From NCBI GenBank assembly GCA_964649085.1, contig CAZYPN010000005.1, forward strand, positions 124,001-188,000: a stretch of DNA of 64,000 bases, given 5' to 3'. Both the position numbers and the translations under genes were made by a program. The DNA comes from JADMJV01 sp964649085 (GTDB lineage Bacteria > Vulcanimicrobiota > Xenobia > Xenobiales > JADMJV01). Positions 9,168-17,597 of this stretch are shown piece by piece (within the stretch, counting starts at the first letter, position 1; every line of letters begins with the position of its first letter). The notes beneath the pieces were generated by a model. It worked only from the letters and a program-made list of their open reading frames with translations. It had not been told where the DNA came from and ran no database searches.

Positions 9168-10457
9168 GTGGATATGGTTCAGCTTCAGTTTCCCTTGTGG
9201 TTCCTCGCCACCGGGACGGCCACCGTTGGGGCCTGGATATGTTGGGCGCAGTTGCGGCGACGAGACTCGATGGTCGAGTCCCTCGACCGTCTGCATCAGG
9301 CCGTCTCCCAACAGGCCGATTTTCAGAGTCAGACCCGGGCCCTGTGCGAAACCTGCATCGAGGCCTGCAAGGCCGTGGGCGCCACGCTGTATTTTCGGGT
9401 CACCAAGGGCGAAAGCGGCTTCCGTCGCGCTGCCGAGGTGGGGCGCAGCGCCGAAGAAACCGGTCCCGGGCTGGTGCGCGATTTGCTGCAGCAGGCCTGG
9501 GAGTCGGGGCAGACGGCCGAATCTCAATATGCCGGTCGCTGGATTCTGGCCCTACCCATCGGGCCGGGTCGCCAGGGACAGGGGGTTCTGCTGGCCGTCT
9601 GGGAGGGTTCCGCCCGGCCCGACCTTCATCAGCGCCGATTGCTCGACTCGGTGACCACCCTGGCCGGGCTGGTCGCTCCTCGCTTCCAGGAAGAGGGAGC
9701 TCTGGCCAAAGCCCATCAGGCCATCGAAAGCCTGCAGGCCGAAATGGCCGAGGAACACCACCTGGCCAGCGTCGGTCGACTGGCCGCCGGGGTGGCCCAC
9801 GAGCTGAATACCCCCTTAGGAGCGGTGCTGGCCATGGTCAGCAGTTTGCAACGCCACGAGAACGATGACAACAAAGGCAAGCGCCTGAAGATCGTCCGCG
9901 AAGCCGTAGAAAAGTGCAAGGGGATTATCGAGAAACTGCTGGTCTATTCTCGCGAGCCCGTGGAAACCGAACAGGGTCTCACCTTCTCTCGCTTTGTGCG
10001 GGTCGATGCCGACCTCAACGACGTGATCCGCAGCACCGTCGACCTGATGCAGGAAACCCTGGGCCAGGATGGCGTCAAGGTGACTCTCGATTTACAGGAT
10101 CTTCCGGCCGTGCGCATCAACTCGACCCAGTGGGGTCACCTCTTCAACAATCTCTTGATCAACGCTCGCGACGCCCTGAAGTCGGCCGGCACGCCCCACC
10201 CCGAAGTGGAGATTCGTACGCGCAACGAGGGGGCTTCGCTAAAGGTCGAAGTTTCTGACAACGGCCCGGGGATTCCCGAAGAACATCGCAAGAAAGTCTT
10301 CCAGCCCTTTTTCACCACCAAGGAGATCGGCCGGGGCACCGGATTGGGCCTGGCCATCGCCAGCGAGGTTGTGCGCAAGCACCAGGGCGGCATCGCCGTG
10401 GGAACCGGTCCCAAAGGAGGGGCCCAGTTCACGATCACGTTACCGGTGCCCCAGTAA
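9168..10457 (+). CDS. Membrane-anchored sensor histidine kinase with GAF-like domain
   Basis: A single N-terminal membrane helix (about 8-27) precedes a GAF-like sensor region (about 40-180; LCETCIEACKAVGATLYFRV at its start). The dimerisation/phosphorylation domain has the phospho-acceptor in GVAHELNTPLG (His about 211). The ATPase domain spans about 315-427, with N-box NNLLINARDA, G1 DNGPGIP and G2 GRGTGLGLAIA. It is a hybrid-free kinase; its probable target is the divergent REC-HD-GYP-SARP regulator. The start is uncertain: GTG 9168 is used, and ATG 9174 in the same frame is equally possible. A good Shine-Dalgarno (GGAGG, about 9129) sits in front of GTG 9140, but that codon is in another frame. 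Confidence 0.93.
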   Translation: MDMVQLQFPLWFLATGTATVGAWICWAQLRRRDSMVESLDRLHQAVSQQADFQSQTRALCETCIEACKAVGATLYFRVTKGESGFRRAAEVGRSAEETGPGLVRDLLQQAWESGQTAESQYAGRWILALPIGPGRQGQGVLLAVWEGSARPDLHQRRLLDSVTTLAGLVAPRFQEEGALAKAHQAIESLQAEMAEEHHLASVGRLAAGVAHELNTPLGAVLAMVSSLQRHENDDNKGKRLKIVREAVEKCKGIIEKLLVYSREPVETEQGLTFSRFVRVDADLNDVIRSTVDLMQETLGQDGVKVTLDLQDLPAVRINSTQWGHLFNNLLINARDALKSAGTPHPEVEIRTRNEGASLKVEVSDNGPGIPEEHRKKVFQPFFTTKEIGRGTGLGLAIASEVVRKHQGGIAVGTGPKGGAQFTITLPVPQ

Positions 10458-10472
10458 CGTGAGTCTCTTGCG

Positions 10473-12632
10473 GTGAAGACCCTCCAGGGGCGCTATCGCG
10501 TGCTTCAGGAACTCGGGCGAGGAGGGGAGGGCACCACCTATCTCTGCGACGACCTGAGGCTACCGGGCCGCCATTGGACCGTCAAAGAAATGCCCCTGGG
10601 CGGCGGCGAGCGCGAGGCCTTTGAGCGCGAAGCGGTGCTGCTTTCCCGACTCGACCATCCGCGCATTCCCGTGGTGGGAGACTTCTTTGTGCAGGAAGGC
10701 AACGGCTACCTGGTGCGCGAGTTTCTCGATGGTCCCAGCCTGCACCAGTGGATCGAACGAGGTGGGCCGATTGATCAGTCCCTGGCCGTACAGTGGGGCA
10801 TTCAGATCGGCGAGGTGCTCTCCTATCTGCATCACCAGGACCCGCCGATTTTTCATCGCGACCTGAAGCCCCAAAACTTGATCTTGTTGGGGGACGGGTT
10901 GAAGCTCATCGACTTCGGATTGGCCCGCAGCGGGCGAGGGGCTATCGAGTCGCGAGCGGGTTCGCTGAGTTTTACCGCTCCAGAGCAGATCGGGTCCGAA
11001 CATCCTTTGCTGCCAACGGCCGACATCTATAGCCTGGGAGCCATCCTTTACTATCTGCTCAAGGGCGTCCCACCGGGGCCTACCGGCGGTCAGCACAGGC
11101 TCTTGCCTCATCGCCGCGACCTGCTACCCGATTTGGAACAGGTGATCTTGCAGTGTCTCGAGGAGGCACCCTCTGCCCGTCCGGCCGAGGTGGACCTGGT
11201 GTTGAATTCGCTGCAGATGCTGGCTCAAAGGCTGCCCCCTCCCAGTCCGCCCTCGGTAACCCCCAGGCCCAGTCTGCTGGCTTCGTTGCCCAAGACACCC
11301 CCGGCCGAGGAGGCCGTGCCTTCACCGGTGCGCTCTTTGCTGCTGGCTTCGGTGCCCTTGATGGCGGTGCTGTCGCTGGCCGGGTGGCTGGTTTTTGGCC
11401 GGGGCCAACCGGCCGTCGCTCCAGACCTGCCGTTGGCCTCCTCTACTCCTGCGGCCGCAGACGTGGTGCCCTGGATCAAGGTGCAGGACTACATGAGCAA
11501 GGGCCGTTGGGCGGAAGCCGAGGGGGCGCTGCGCGGTGCCCTGGCCACCGACCCTGGCTCGGGATGGGCCCGGCTGTTGTTGGTTCAGCTTCCCAGGTTG
11601 CGCCGGGGGGAAACCCTGGAGCGGGTTCCGTTGCTCTTGCCGCTGGGCGGTCAGGAGGGAGAGCACGTCAACTGGATTCTCCAGGGCGTGGCCCTGGGCC
11701 AGATGGACGAACCCCGTTTCTTATTTGACCTGATCGATACTCACGAGATTTCGGTGCTCAAGGCCTGGCAACGAGTGGGGGGCAAAGCCAGCGTTCGACC
11801 CGGGCTGGTGGTGGGGCCCTTTGGCTCTCAGGAGGCCCTTTTGTTGGCCCCGCTGGCGGCGGGTTCGGGTATTCCCGTTATCCCGCTGGGTTCCACCGAT
11901 CGGCGGGTGCGCTCAGCTGCGGCCAATCTTTTTCCCGTCGGATTTCCGCACTGGGACCGAATCACCGCGCTGCTGGCCCATGCGCTCAAGCACTGTGGGC
12001 CCAAGGGCATTGTGCTCTACTCGGCCGACTCTAAGGCGATGACCAGCTCGGCCCAATTTGCGGCCGAACGGCTGGCCAAAATGGCCCCTGCCCGGGTGCC
12101 CTTGCTGGCCTACACCGCCGACCAGAGCCTGGACGAACTGGCCCGGCAAATCGCCGATGGCCGCCCCGACTGGATCTACCTCTCGGAAAATCAGTTGCTG
12201 AAGGCCGCGGCCTGGATTCGAGCCCTGCGCAAGGCCGGTATCACCTCGCCGATCATCTGTGTCTTTCATCCGGCCGCGCGGAGCTTTTGTCAGGAACTCA
12301 AGGATGTCTCCGGCCAGACCTGGCTGGTGGAACCCCTGTGGCAGGAGAGTCAGCCCGATTTCGTGCGTCGCTGGGAAGACGTCTACGGCCACGGCAGTGT
12401 CGACTGGAACAGCGCTTTGGGCTACGACGCTGCCCGTCTGGCCTCGTTGCACTGGCGGCCCGGAGGCCCCAAAAACGTCCTGGGTCATCTGGACAAGGTG
12501 GGCTCCCATCAGGGCTTGTTGGGCGTATACGAGTTGGGCACCAAGAAATTTGAGCCCGCGCCCTTTCCTTATCGTCAGGTGGTGGTCGAGGGTGGGGTTC
12601 CCCGCCCGGGCGAGGTGTTGCCCCTTAAGTGA
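10473..12632 (+). CDS. Ser/Thr protein kinase fused to an extracytoplasmic type-1 periplasmic-binding-protein domain
   Basis: Residues 1-265 form a Hanks-type kinase with Gly loop LGRGGEGTTYL, a lysine in VKEM, HRDLKPQN (about 128) and DFG (about 147), so all key catalytic motifs look intact. A Pro-rich linker leads to one membrane helix at about 287-308. The outside part first has a TPR-like segment (about 325-375), then from about 390 to 710 a fold like LivJ-type or LpoA-type binding proteins: VVGPFGSQEALLLAPLAAG, IPVIPLGST, KGIVLYSADS and a C-terminal lobe. This suggests a receptor kinase that reads an external ligand. The start is GTG 10473, 15 bp after the histidine kinase, likely the same operon. 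Its 3' end overlaps the convergent DXS-like gene by 8 bp. Confidence 0.9.
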   Translation: MKTLQGRYRVLQELGRGGEGTTYLCDDLRLPGRHWTVKEMPLGGGEREAFEREAVLLSRLDHPRIPVVGDFFVQEGNGYLVREFLDGPSLHQWIERGGPIDQSLAVQWGIQIGEVLSYLHHQDPPIFHRDLKPQNLILLGDGLKLIDFGLARSGRGAIESRAGSLSFTAPEQIGSEHPLLPTADIYSLGAILYYLLKGVPPGPTGGQHRLLPHRRDLLPDLEQVILQCLEEAPSARPAEVDLVLNSLQMLAQRLPPPSPPSVTPRPSLLASLPKTPPAEEAVPSPVRSLLLASVPLMAVLSLAGWLVFGRGQPAVAPDLPLASSTPAAADVVPWIKVQDYMSKGRWAEAEGALRGALATDPGSGWARLLLVQLPRLRRGETLERVPLLLPLGGQEGEHVNWILQGVALGQMDEPRFLFDLIDTHEISVLKAWQRVGGKASVRPGLVVGPFGSQEALLLAPLAAGSGIPVIPLGSTDRRVRSAAANLFPVGFPHWDRITALLAHALKHCGPKGIVLYSADSKAMTSSAQFAAERLAKMAPARVPLLAYTADQSLDELARQIADGRPDWIYLSENQLLKAAAWIRALRKAGITSPIICVFHPAARSFCQELKDVSGQTWLVEPLWQESQPDFVRRWEDVYGHGSVDWNSALGYDAARLASLHWRPGGPKNVLGHLDKVGSHQGLLGVYELGTKKFEPAPFPYRQVVVEGGVPRPGEVLPLK

Positions 12633-14097
12633 ACTGTTGCGTGAGCCCCAGCAGTTGGCGCACGGCTTTCTGGATTCCGTCGGCGTCGAGTCCAAAACCC
12701 TCCAGGGGCGTGTCGCGGGCGATGGGCGGCGAGGCCGGCAAGGCCACGTGGTGGACTTTGGGATGAATGTCCAGGGAGCTCAACGTTTCCAGCAGGGTCG
12801 TGGCCAGCCCGCCCTGCAGGCAGTGCTCCTCTACGGTAAGCCAGTGGCCACAGATTTGCGCCTGTTCCAGAGCCGAGCGGTCCAGGGGCTTGAGGAAGCG
12901 CACATCCCACACCTGGCAATGAACGCCCCAGCTGGCCAGGGCCTCGGCGGCCAGCAGGGCCGGGTAGATCAATGAGCCCAGAGCGAAAATGGCGACGTGC
13001 TCACCCTGCCGCAGGCAGTGCGAGCGTCCTGCTTCCACCGGGTCGGAGGTCAGGCGAGCCTGCAGGGCCGGGGCATGGGTGAGGCGCACGGCGATGGGAA
13101 CTTCGGTGAGTTGACTGAGTTCGCAAATCTGCCGGGCCTCTTCAAGATCGGCCGGGCAACTGAGGGCCAGTCCGTGAACCTGGCGCAAGAGGGCAAGGTC
13201 GCGCAGGCGACAGGGGTCGAGAAAGGCCTCGTCGGGTGCCCAGCACAAACCACCCTGTAGCAAGAGTAGCAGGCAACCCGGTGGCAAGCCCTGGAGCAGC
13301 CCCGGCAGGGCCTCGTCGAGATAGGGGGCATCCAGAGCCAATATCGGGAAGCGGCCGCCGCGGTGCAGCCCCCAGGCCGCACCGGCCAGGTGCTGGGGCA
13401 AACAACGCAGGGCCGGGCACGGCGGCAGCCGAGTGCTCGACCATAGCAAGCTGCCGTTGTTTCCTAAAAGATCGGGCAGGATTTGCAGCATTCCCTGCTC
13501 CAGGCTGTCAGAAGGCGGCTCGGCCAGTCGTTGTTGGGCTGTGGGTTCCTTGATGGCTGCGGACTGTGCCTCACCATAGAGATGAAGCAGGCGGCGTCCG
13601 GGTGAGCCCAGCACCCGATCGAGCCGGGCGGTAATGTCGTTGGGGTGCTCCAGATCCAGGCTCCCACCGAACTCCCAGCCCAGCCAGCTGGGCCAGGCGT
13701 AGGCCGGCGGGCCCTCCTGGCGTTGGAACCAGCCGCCGCCGTGAGGCACCGGGGCCAGCTGCTGACCCGGATCCATCAGCACAACGAGTAGCCACTCGGG
13801 CAACTCGGGAAGTTGAGTTAAGGCCTCAAGATGGGCTCGATGTTGAGGCAGCTCCAGCACGCACACCAGCGGTTGGTCCTGGGCCAGGCTGCGCCAGCAA
13901 GCGGCGATGCCGGCCGCCCAGGCGTCGGGTTGAAGCAGCTGGCGGTGCAGTTCCAGCCATTCGCCCGATGGCGTTTCCAGACCCGACGGGTCGCCCAGCG
14001 GATAATAGCCGGGCCAACTCAGCCAGGGAAGCTCCCACTCGCCCAGGCATCCCGCCAGGGTGTGTCGTGCCCGACTGGCGGCCGAGATGCGAGGCAC
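12625..14097 (-). CDS. Degenerate 1-deoxy-D-xylulose-5-phosphate synthase (DXS)-like protein, predicted inactive
   Basis: This 490-residue protein follows ispA without a gap, where dxs often lies. Segments align by eye with DXS. Residues 139-172 resemble the end of domain I. RCLPQHLAGAAWGL (231-244) matches the GIAEQHAVTFAAGL region. LLLLQGGLCWAPDEAFLDP (277-295) matches the DRAGLVGxDGPTHHG region. 366-430 (ALGSLIYPAL, VRFLKPLD, LTVEEHCLQGG) match domain III. Key sites are gone: the thiamine-diphosphate GDG motif is replaced (about 79-93), the catalytic Glu of the AEQHA motif is Pro234, and GPTHHG is absent. It is about 130-150 residues shorter than DXS, mainly at the N-terminus. The frame is intact with no internal stop, so it may be a maintained pseudoenzyme. 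It starts with GTG 14097 with no clear ribosome site and probably relies on coupling to ispA. Confidence 0.75.
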   Translation of the reverse strand: MPRISAASRARHTLAGCLGEWELPWLSWPGYYPLGDPSGLETPSGEWLELHRQLLQPDAWAAGIAACWRSLAQDQPLVCVLELPQHRAHLEALTQLPELPEWLLVVLMDPGQQLAPVPHGGGWFQRQEGPPAYAWPSWLGWEFGGSLDLEHPNDITARLDRVLGSPGRRLLHLYGEAQSAAIKEPTAQQRLAEPPSDSLEQGMLQILPDLLGNNGSLLWSSTRLPPCPALRCLPQHLAGAAWGLHRGGRFPILALDAPYLDEALPGLLQGLPPGCLLLLLQGGLCWAPDEAFLDPCRLRDLALLRQVHGLALSCPADLEEARQICELSQLTEVPIAVRLTHAPALQARLTSDPVEAGRSHCLRQGEHVAIFALGSLIYPALLAAEALASWGVHCQVWDVRFLKPLDRSALEQAQICGHWLTVEEHCLQGGLATTLLETLSSLDIHPKVHHVALPASPPIARDTPLEGFGLDADGIQKAVRQLLGLTQQFT

Positions 14098-14955
14098 TTA
14101 ACTGGTTCGGGTGAGCAGGTAGCGAGCCAGGGCCATCAGGGGCTCGGCTCGATCGGCAAAGGGTTGCAGGGCTTCCAGGGCCTCCTCGACAGCCAGGGCG
14201 GCCATCTCTCGCGAGGCCTCCAGGCCGTAAAGAGCCGGATAGCTCACCGACTCCGGGTCTTCGAGATGGTCCAGGATGTCGTCGGTAATTTGAAAGACCA
14301 GGCCAATGCGCTCTCCATAACGGGTCATGCGCTCCAGTTGCTCGGCATCGGCTCCGCCCACGATGGCGCCGGCGCGAACCGCTCCGCGAATCAGGGCCCC
14401 GGTTTTGGCCGCGTGGATCTTTTTCAACTGGGTTCCGTCGATCTGTCCCGATTTTTGGGCTTGAAGATCGATGACCTGACCTCCCACCATGCCCGGGTGT
14501 CCCGAGGACAGCGCCAGTTCCTGGATCAAGGCCCGCAGCGTGGCTCCGGGAAGTTCTTCGCCCAGGGTGGCCACCTGGAACGCCCAGATGCACAGGCCAT
14601 CACCGGCCAGCAGGGCGACGTCCTCGCCATAGACTCGATGGTTGGTGGGCCGGCCACGGCGCTCATCATCGTTGTCCATGCAGGGCAAATCGTCGTGGAC
14701 CAGCGAGAAGCAATGGATCAGTTCGAAGGCGCAGGCGGCGGGCATGGCCTTGCGGTAGGGCTGGCCCAGGGCCTCGCAACTGGCCAGCGCCAGAACCGGG
14801 CGGAAACGCTTTCCGCCGGGAAACACGCTGTAGCGCATGGCTTCGACAATGGGGCCGAGGCTGGGCGAGTCGGCGGCGAGGAAGCTCTCCAGAGCTTCAT
14901 CGACTTCCGCCGCGCGAGCTTTCATATAGGCTTTCAAATCGAAGGTGGTGGTCAC
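14098..14955 (-). CDS. ispA: Short/medium-chain polyprenyl diphosphate synthase (farnesyl/geranylgeranyl type)
   Basis: The enzyme condenses isopentenyl diphosphate with allylic diphosphates. The first Asp-rich motif is DDLPCMD (88-94) and the second is DDILD (about 223-227). GGKRFRP (47-53) and the PTNHRVYGEDVALLAGDG segment are also typical. The start was set at GTG 14955 because it overlaps the xseB stop (GTGA) and gives the usual length of 285 residues; the frame is open upstream but that part is xseB sequence. The order xseA-xseB-ispA-dxs is common in bacteria. Product chain length (C15 or C20) cannot be fixed from sequence alone. Confidence 0.95.
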   Translation of the reverse strand: MTTTFDLKAYMKARAAEVDEALESFLAADSPSLGPIVEAMRYSVFPGGKRFRPVLALASCEALGQPYRKAMPAACAFELIHCFSLVHDDLPCMDNDDERRGRPTNHRVYGEDVALLAGDGLCIWAFQVATLGEELPGATLRALIQELALSSGHPGMVGGQVIDLQAQKSGQIDGTQLKKIHAAKTGALIRGAVRAGAIVGGADAEQLERMTRYGERIGLVFQITDDILDHLEDPESVSYPALYGLEASREMAALAVEEALEALQPFADRAEPLMALARYLLTRTS

Positions 14956-15167
14956 CGCGCTTCCGCTCCGGCCTGTTCCCGGCTTAGAAGTATCTTCACC
15001 CGGTCCTCGACGGCCTTCAGTTTTTCGTCGCACATTCGGGTCAACTCGATACCTTTTTCAAACAGTTCTAGGGATTGTTCAAGACCCTGCTGGCCGTTCT
15101 CCAACTGTCCGACAATCTTGCGCAGTTGGTCCAGGGCCTGTTCGTAGGTGGGCGATGTCGATTCCAT
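14952..15167 (-). CDS. xseB: Exodeoxyribonuclease VII small subunit
   Basis: A 71-residue protein starting MESTSPTYEQALDQLRKIV, with the two-helix pattern of XseB (LENGQQGLEQSLELFEKGIEL, then CDEKLKAVEDRV). Start chosen at ATG 15167, which has AAGGA upstream; an earlier in-frame start would add an atypical 18-residue extension overlapping xseA. XseB is the small helical subunit that multimerises on XseA to form the single-strand exonuclease. It overlaps ispA by 4 bp and lies within the xseA-xseB-ispA cluster. Confidence 0.94.
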   Translation of the reverse strand: MESTSPTYEQALDQLRKIVGQLENGQQGLEQSLELFEKGIELTRMCDEKLKAVEDRVKILLSREQAGAEAR

Positions 15168-15207
15168 CGTTGAGTTTCCTTCAGGCAATACTGCCCCCGG
15201 GTTCCCG

Positions 15208-16563
15208 CTACAGGGCCGCATTCCTGCCCGGTTCGACCGCCGAGCGGGCCTGCAGAACCTGACAATCGAGTTGACCGTCGTCCAGGTGAATTTCCACCCG
15301 CTCGCCCACTTCTACACCTTCGGCTCGACGCAAAATTTGCCCACGGGAGTCCCGGCAGAAGGCATAGCCACGCTGCAGCACCCGCCGAGGAGACAGGCTC
15401 TGTAGCAGTTGGGCGTGCTGTGCCAGCTGGTCGCGCCGTTGCTGCAAAAGTCGCAGCATCTGGCGATGCAGGTCCTCGCTTTGGTGATTCAGGATTTGAT
15501 GCTGATGGCTGAGCCGCAGCGGCAGTTGCTCGGGCTGCACGCGGTGGGTGAGCTGGTCGAGCAGTCGGCGCTGTCCAGAAACCCGCTCCCGCAGTGCGCT
15601 GAAGAGTTTTTCGCCGAGCTGCTGCAGTTGCCACCGGTGACGTTCCCACAGCCCCTCGGGACGGGTAAGCCAGGGGCGCCGACCCAGATCGTCCAGTGTC
15701 TGGCGTTGGCGCGTGACCCGTTGCCACAGCAACTGGCGCAGTTGCTGTCGCAGGTGAGCAAGCTCGCGGCTCAACTGCTCACGTTCGGGAGCCACCATTT
15801 CAGCAGCGGCTGTGGGCGTGGCGGCCCGACGATCGGCCACCAAATCTACCAGGCTATGGTCGGTTTCGTGGCCGATGGCGGCGATCACCGGGAGCGGATA
15901 TTGGGCCAGAAAGCGAACCAGCGGTTCGGCGTTAAAGGCCATCAAGTCTTCCCACGACCCCCCGCCGCGGGCCACAATCACCACCTCGACCCGGACTTTG
16001 AGCAGCATTTTCAGAGCCCGAATCAGGCCTGGCACCGCCTCGGGCCCCTGCACCGGGGCTGGAGACAACACCAACTGGACCGAAGGGTTGCGCCGCTCGA
16101 GCGTGGTGTGAATATCGTGCCAGACGGCACCCTCTGGCGAGGTGACCACCCCCACCCTCCGGGGGAAAAAGGGAAGAGGTCGCTTACGCTGAGCGGAAAA
16201 CAGTCCTGCTTCGGTCAGCCTGCGCCGGAGCAGTTCCAGGGCTTGAAAATACTGGCCGATACCGTCCGGGATCAGGCTCTCCACTACCAACTGTAGCTGG
16301 CCCTGAGGCGGGTAGACCCGCAGGCTGCCTCGGGCCAGAACCGTGATGCCCTGGCTGGGGGAGAACTCCAGCCGGCGTCGCTGGCTGGACCACATGACGC
16401 AACGCAGGACGGCATCGCCTTCACGCAGGGAAAAATACAGGTGACCGCCGGGGCGTGAAACGAGCTGGGTGAGCTCGCCGCGCACCCACAGCCCGCTGAA
16501 CAGTCGGTCGAACTGCTGCTGCACACTCTGCAGCAACGAGCTGACGCCGACGGCCGAAGTCAA
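15208..16563 (-). CDS. xseA: Exodeoxyribonuclease VII large subunit
   Basis: The 451-residue protein has an N-terminal OB-fold (about 1-100, FSGLWVRGELTQLVSRPGGH) and the catalytic core (RVGVVTSPEGAVWHDI, VIVARGGGSWEDLMAFN, IAAIGHETDHSLVDLVADRRAATPTAAAE, each a recognisable XseA block), then a long Gln/Leu/Arg-rich coiled-coil tail that binds XseB. It degrades single-stranded DNA in both directions to acid-soluble oligonucleotides. Its start overlaps the stop of the upstream membrane protein gene (16560-16563), and xseB follows after about 40 bp. Confidence 0.96.
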   Translation of the reverse strand: MTSAVGVSSLLQSVQQQFDRLFSGLWVRGELTQLVSRPGGHLYFSLREGDAVLRCVMWSSQRRRLEFSPSQGITVLARGSLRVYPPQGQLQLVVESLIPDGIGQYFQALELLRRRLTEAGLFSAQRKRPLPFFPRRVGVVTSPEGAVWHDIHTTLERRNPSVQLVLSPAPVQGPEAVPGLIRALKMLLKVRVEVVIVARGGGSWEDLMAFNAEPLVRFLAQYPLPVIAAIGHETDHSLVDLVADRRAATPTAAAEMVAPEREQLSRELAHLRQQLRQLLWQRVTRQRQTLDDLGRRPWLTRPEGLWERHRWQLQQLGEKLFSALRERVSGQRRLLDQLTHRVQPEQLPLRLSHQHQILNHQSEDLHRQMLRLLQQRRDQLAQHAQLLQSLSPRRVLQRGYAFCRDSRGQILRRAEGVEVGERVEIHLDDGQLDCQVLQARSAVEPGRNAAL

Positions 16564-17096
16564 GGGGTGCTGGGCTTGGCCGGGGTGGGGCTGGCTTTGG
16601 GTTCGGCCTGGGGCCGGGGGGGCGAGGGCATGCCCTCAAAGGGATTGAAGGCCACCTTGCGCTCAGGATCGAGCACGGTGAATACCGTACGCCGCTCGCG
16701 GTCCTCGCCGACGAGCAGGCGGGGGCGGCCACTGGAATCGTAAAAGGCCACTCCCTGAAAATCGTCGGGCAGGGGCTCGTGGGGGGTCAACATTCCATAG
16801 TTGCCGCGCAGTAACATCACCCTGCCCTGGCGGTCGGCACTCCAGGCTGCCGTTAACTGATTGTCGTCGTTCATAAGCACCAGACCACGGGTACTGACGG
16901 TTTGCAGGTCGGTGTAGGCGTTATGGACGACGATACCGCCGAGAATCAGAATGAGCACCAGAGCCAGGCCGCCCACCCGCTTCATTCCCTCATTCTGGGC
17001 TTCCAGAAAGGCAATTCGCTCTTCCACACTGAGGGGAGGGGCGGAACTGGTAGGCTCGGCTGTTTCGCTGTCAGCGGCGACTTCTTGCTCACTCAT
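16560..17096 (-). CDS. Single-pass membrane protein of unknown function
   Basis: A 178-residue protein: acidic N-terminus, a short coiled-coil-like stretch (VEERIAFLEAQNEGMKR), one membrane helix at about 42-58 (GLALVLILILGGIVV), then an outer domain with several short beta-like phrases about its own data (LVLMNDDNQLTAAWSADRQG, VAFYDSSGRPRLLVGEDRERR) and a Pro/Ala-rich tail. The repeated DxxGRxxxLxG rhythm resembles small beta-sheet domains seen after membrane helices, but I do not recognise a named family. It overlaps xseA by 4 bp, so it is co-expressed with the exonuclease VII genes; no functional link is evident. Confidence 0.75.
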   Translation of the reverse strand: MSEQEVAADSETAEPTSSAPPLSVEERIAFLEAQNEGMKRVGGLALVLILILGGIVVHNAYTDLQTVSTRGLVLMNDDNQLTAAWSADRQGRVMLLRGNYGMLTPHEPLPDDFQGVAFYDSSGRPRLLVGEDRERRTVFTVLDPERKVAFNPFEGMPSPPRPQAEPKASPTPAKPSTP

Positions 17097-17117
17097 AGGG
17101 AACGCTGTTCTCTTCGA

Positions 17118-17459
17118 CTACAACCAGACCTGCTGATTGTTTGAATAAGCCCTACGGTCGCGGCGTCGGTGGGCCTGGTCCAGGGCCAGCAGGGCCCAGA
17201 GCGGAAGGCAGGCCGGTCCCAGCAACTGGCTGGTCAGCCCGATGACCAGCCAGAGGGCGGCTGTGGTGATCGGGAATAAGAGAATTTCTGTCGGCGCGGG
17301 CAGGCTCTTGCGAGCGCTGCGCCAGAACCCGGGCAGCAGCCCCAGGCTCAGCAAGGCCTGGAAAGGACTGGGATGGATCAGTCCAATCAGGGCGGGCAGC
17401 CAGTATAGGGCCAGGTAAAAGGTCAGTCGTCGTAGTTTTCTCGAGTCTTGAAGGTTCAT
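17118..17459 (-). CDS. Small multi-pass membrane protein, unknown function
   Basis: The 113-residue product has about three hydrophobic helices (roughly 13-30, 33-46 and 58-90) and a basic C-terminal tail (DQAHRRRDRR). The ribosome binding site is very strong (AAGGAGG at 17465-17471, minus strand, five bases before ATG 17459), which supports it being a real gene and the first one of the minus-strand run to xseA. It is unrelated to families I can recognise. The gap upstream (17460-17597) carries an ATCGAA/TTCGAT inverted repeat that could serve its promoter. Confidence 0.7.
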   Translation of the reverse strand: MNLQDSRKLRRLTFYLALYWLPALIGLIHPSPFQALLSLGLLPGFWRSARKSLPAPTEILLFPITTAALWLVIGLTSQLLGPACLPLWALLALDQAHRRRDRRAYSNNQQVWL

Positions 17460-17490
17460 CGAGTCCTCCTTGAAGTTTCATCAATGCTTG

Positions 17491-17508
17491 ATCGAAAATT
17501 AGTTCGAT
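17491..17508. promoter_or_regulatory. Inverted repeat ATCGAA-N6-TTCGAT, possible operator
   Basis: Perfect 6-bp arms separated by AATTAG lie in the AT-richer 138-bp divergent gap between the small membrane protein (17459, minus) and the ATLF-like peptidase gene (17598, plus). A run of seven A's follows on the plus strand. The geometry is that of a dimeric repressor site, but such short palindromes occur by chance and no cognate regulator is adjacent. Confidence 0.3.
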
Positions 17509-17597
17509 GGTCTAAAAAAAGTCTGAATGGCCTTCCGTCGTCGACCTGATCACGTTCTGCTAACACTTCAGGCCCTGGCCGGAATTAGGCTGCAGTC

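Noticed and set aside
9140..9868. GTG 9140 with good Shine-Dalgarno as start of a separate protein
   Set aside because: The frame runs through the histidine kinase in the wrong frame with no motif; a short leader peptide remains possible but cannot be shown.
13831..15147. Plus-strand open frame opposite ispA and the DXS-like gene
   Set aside because: Shadow; the minus-strand genes have family motifs.
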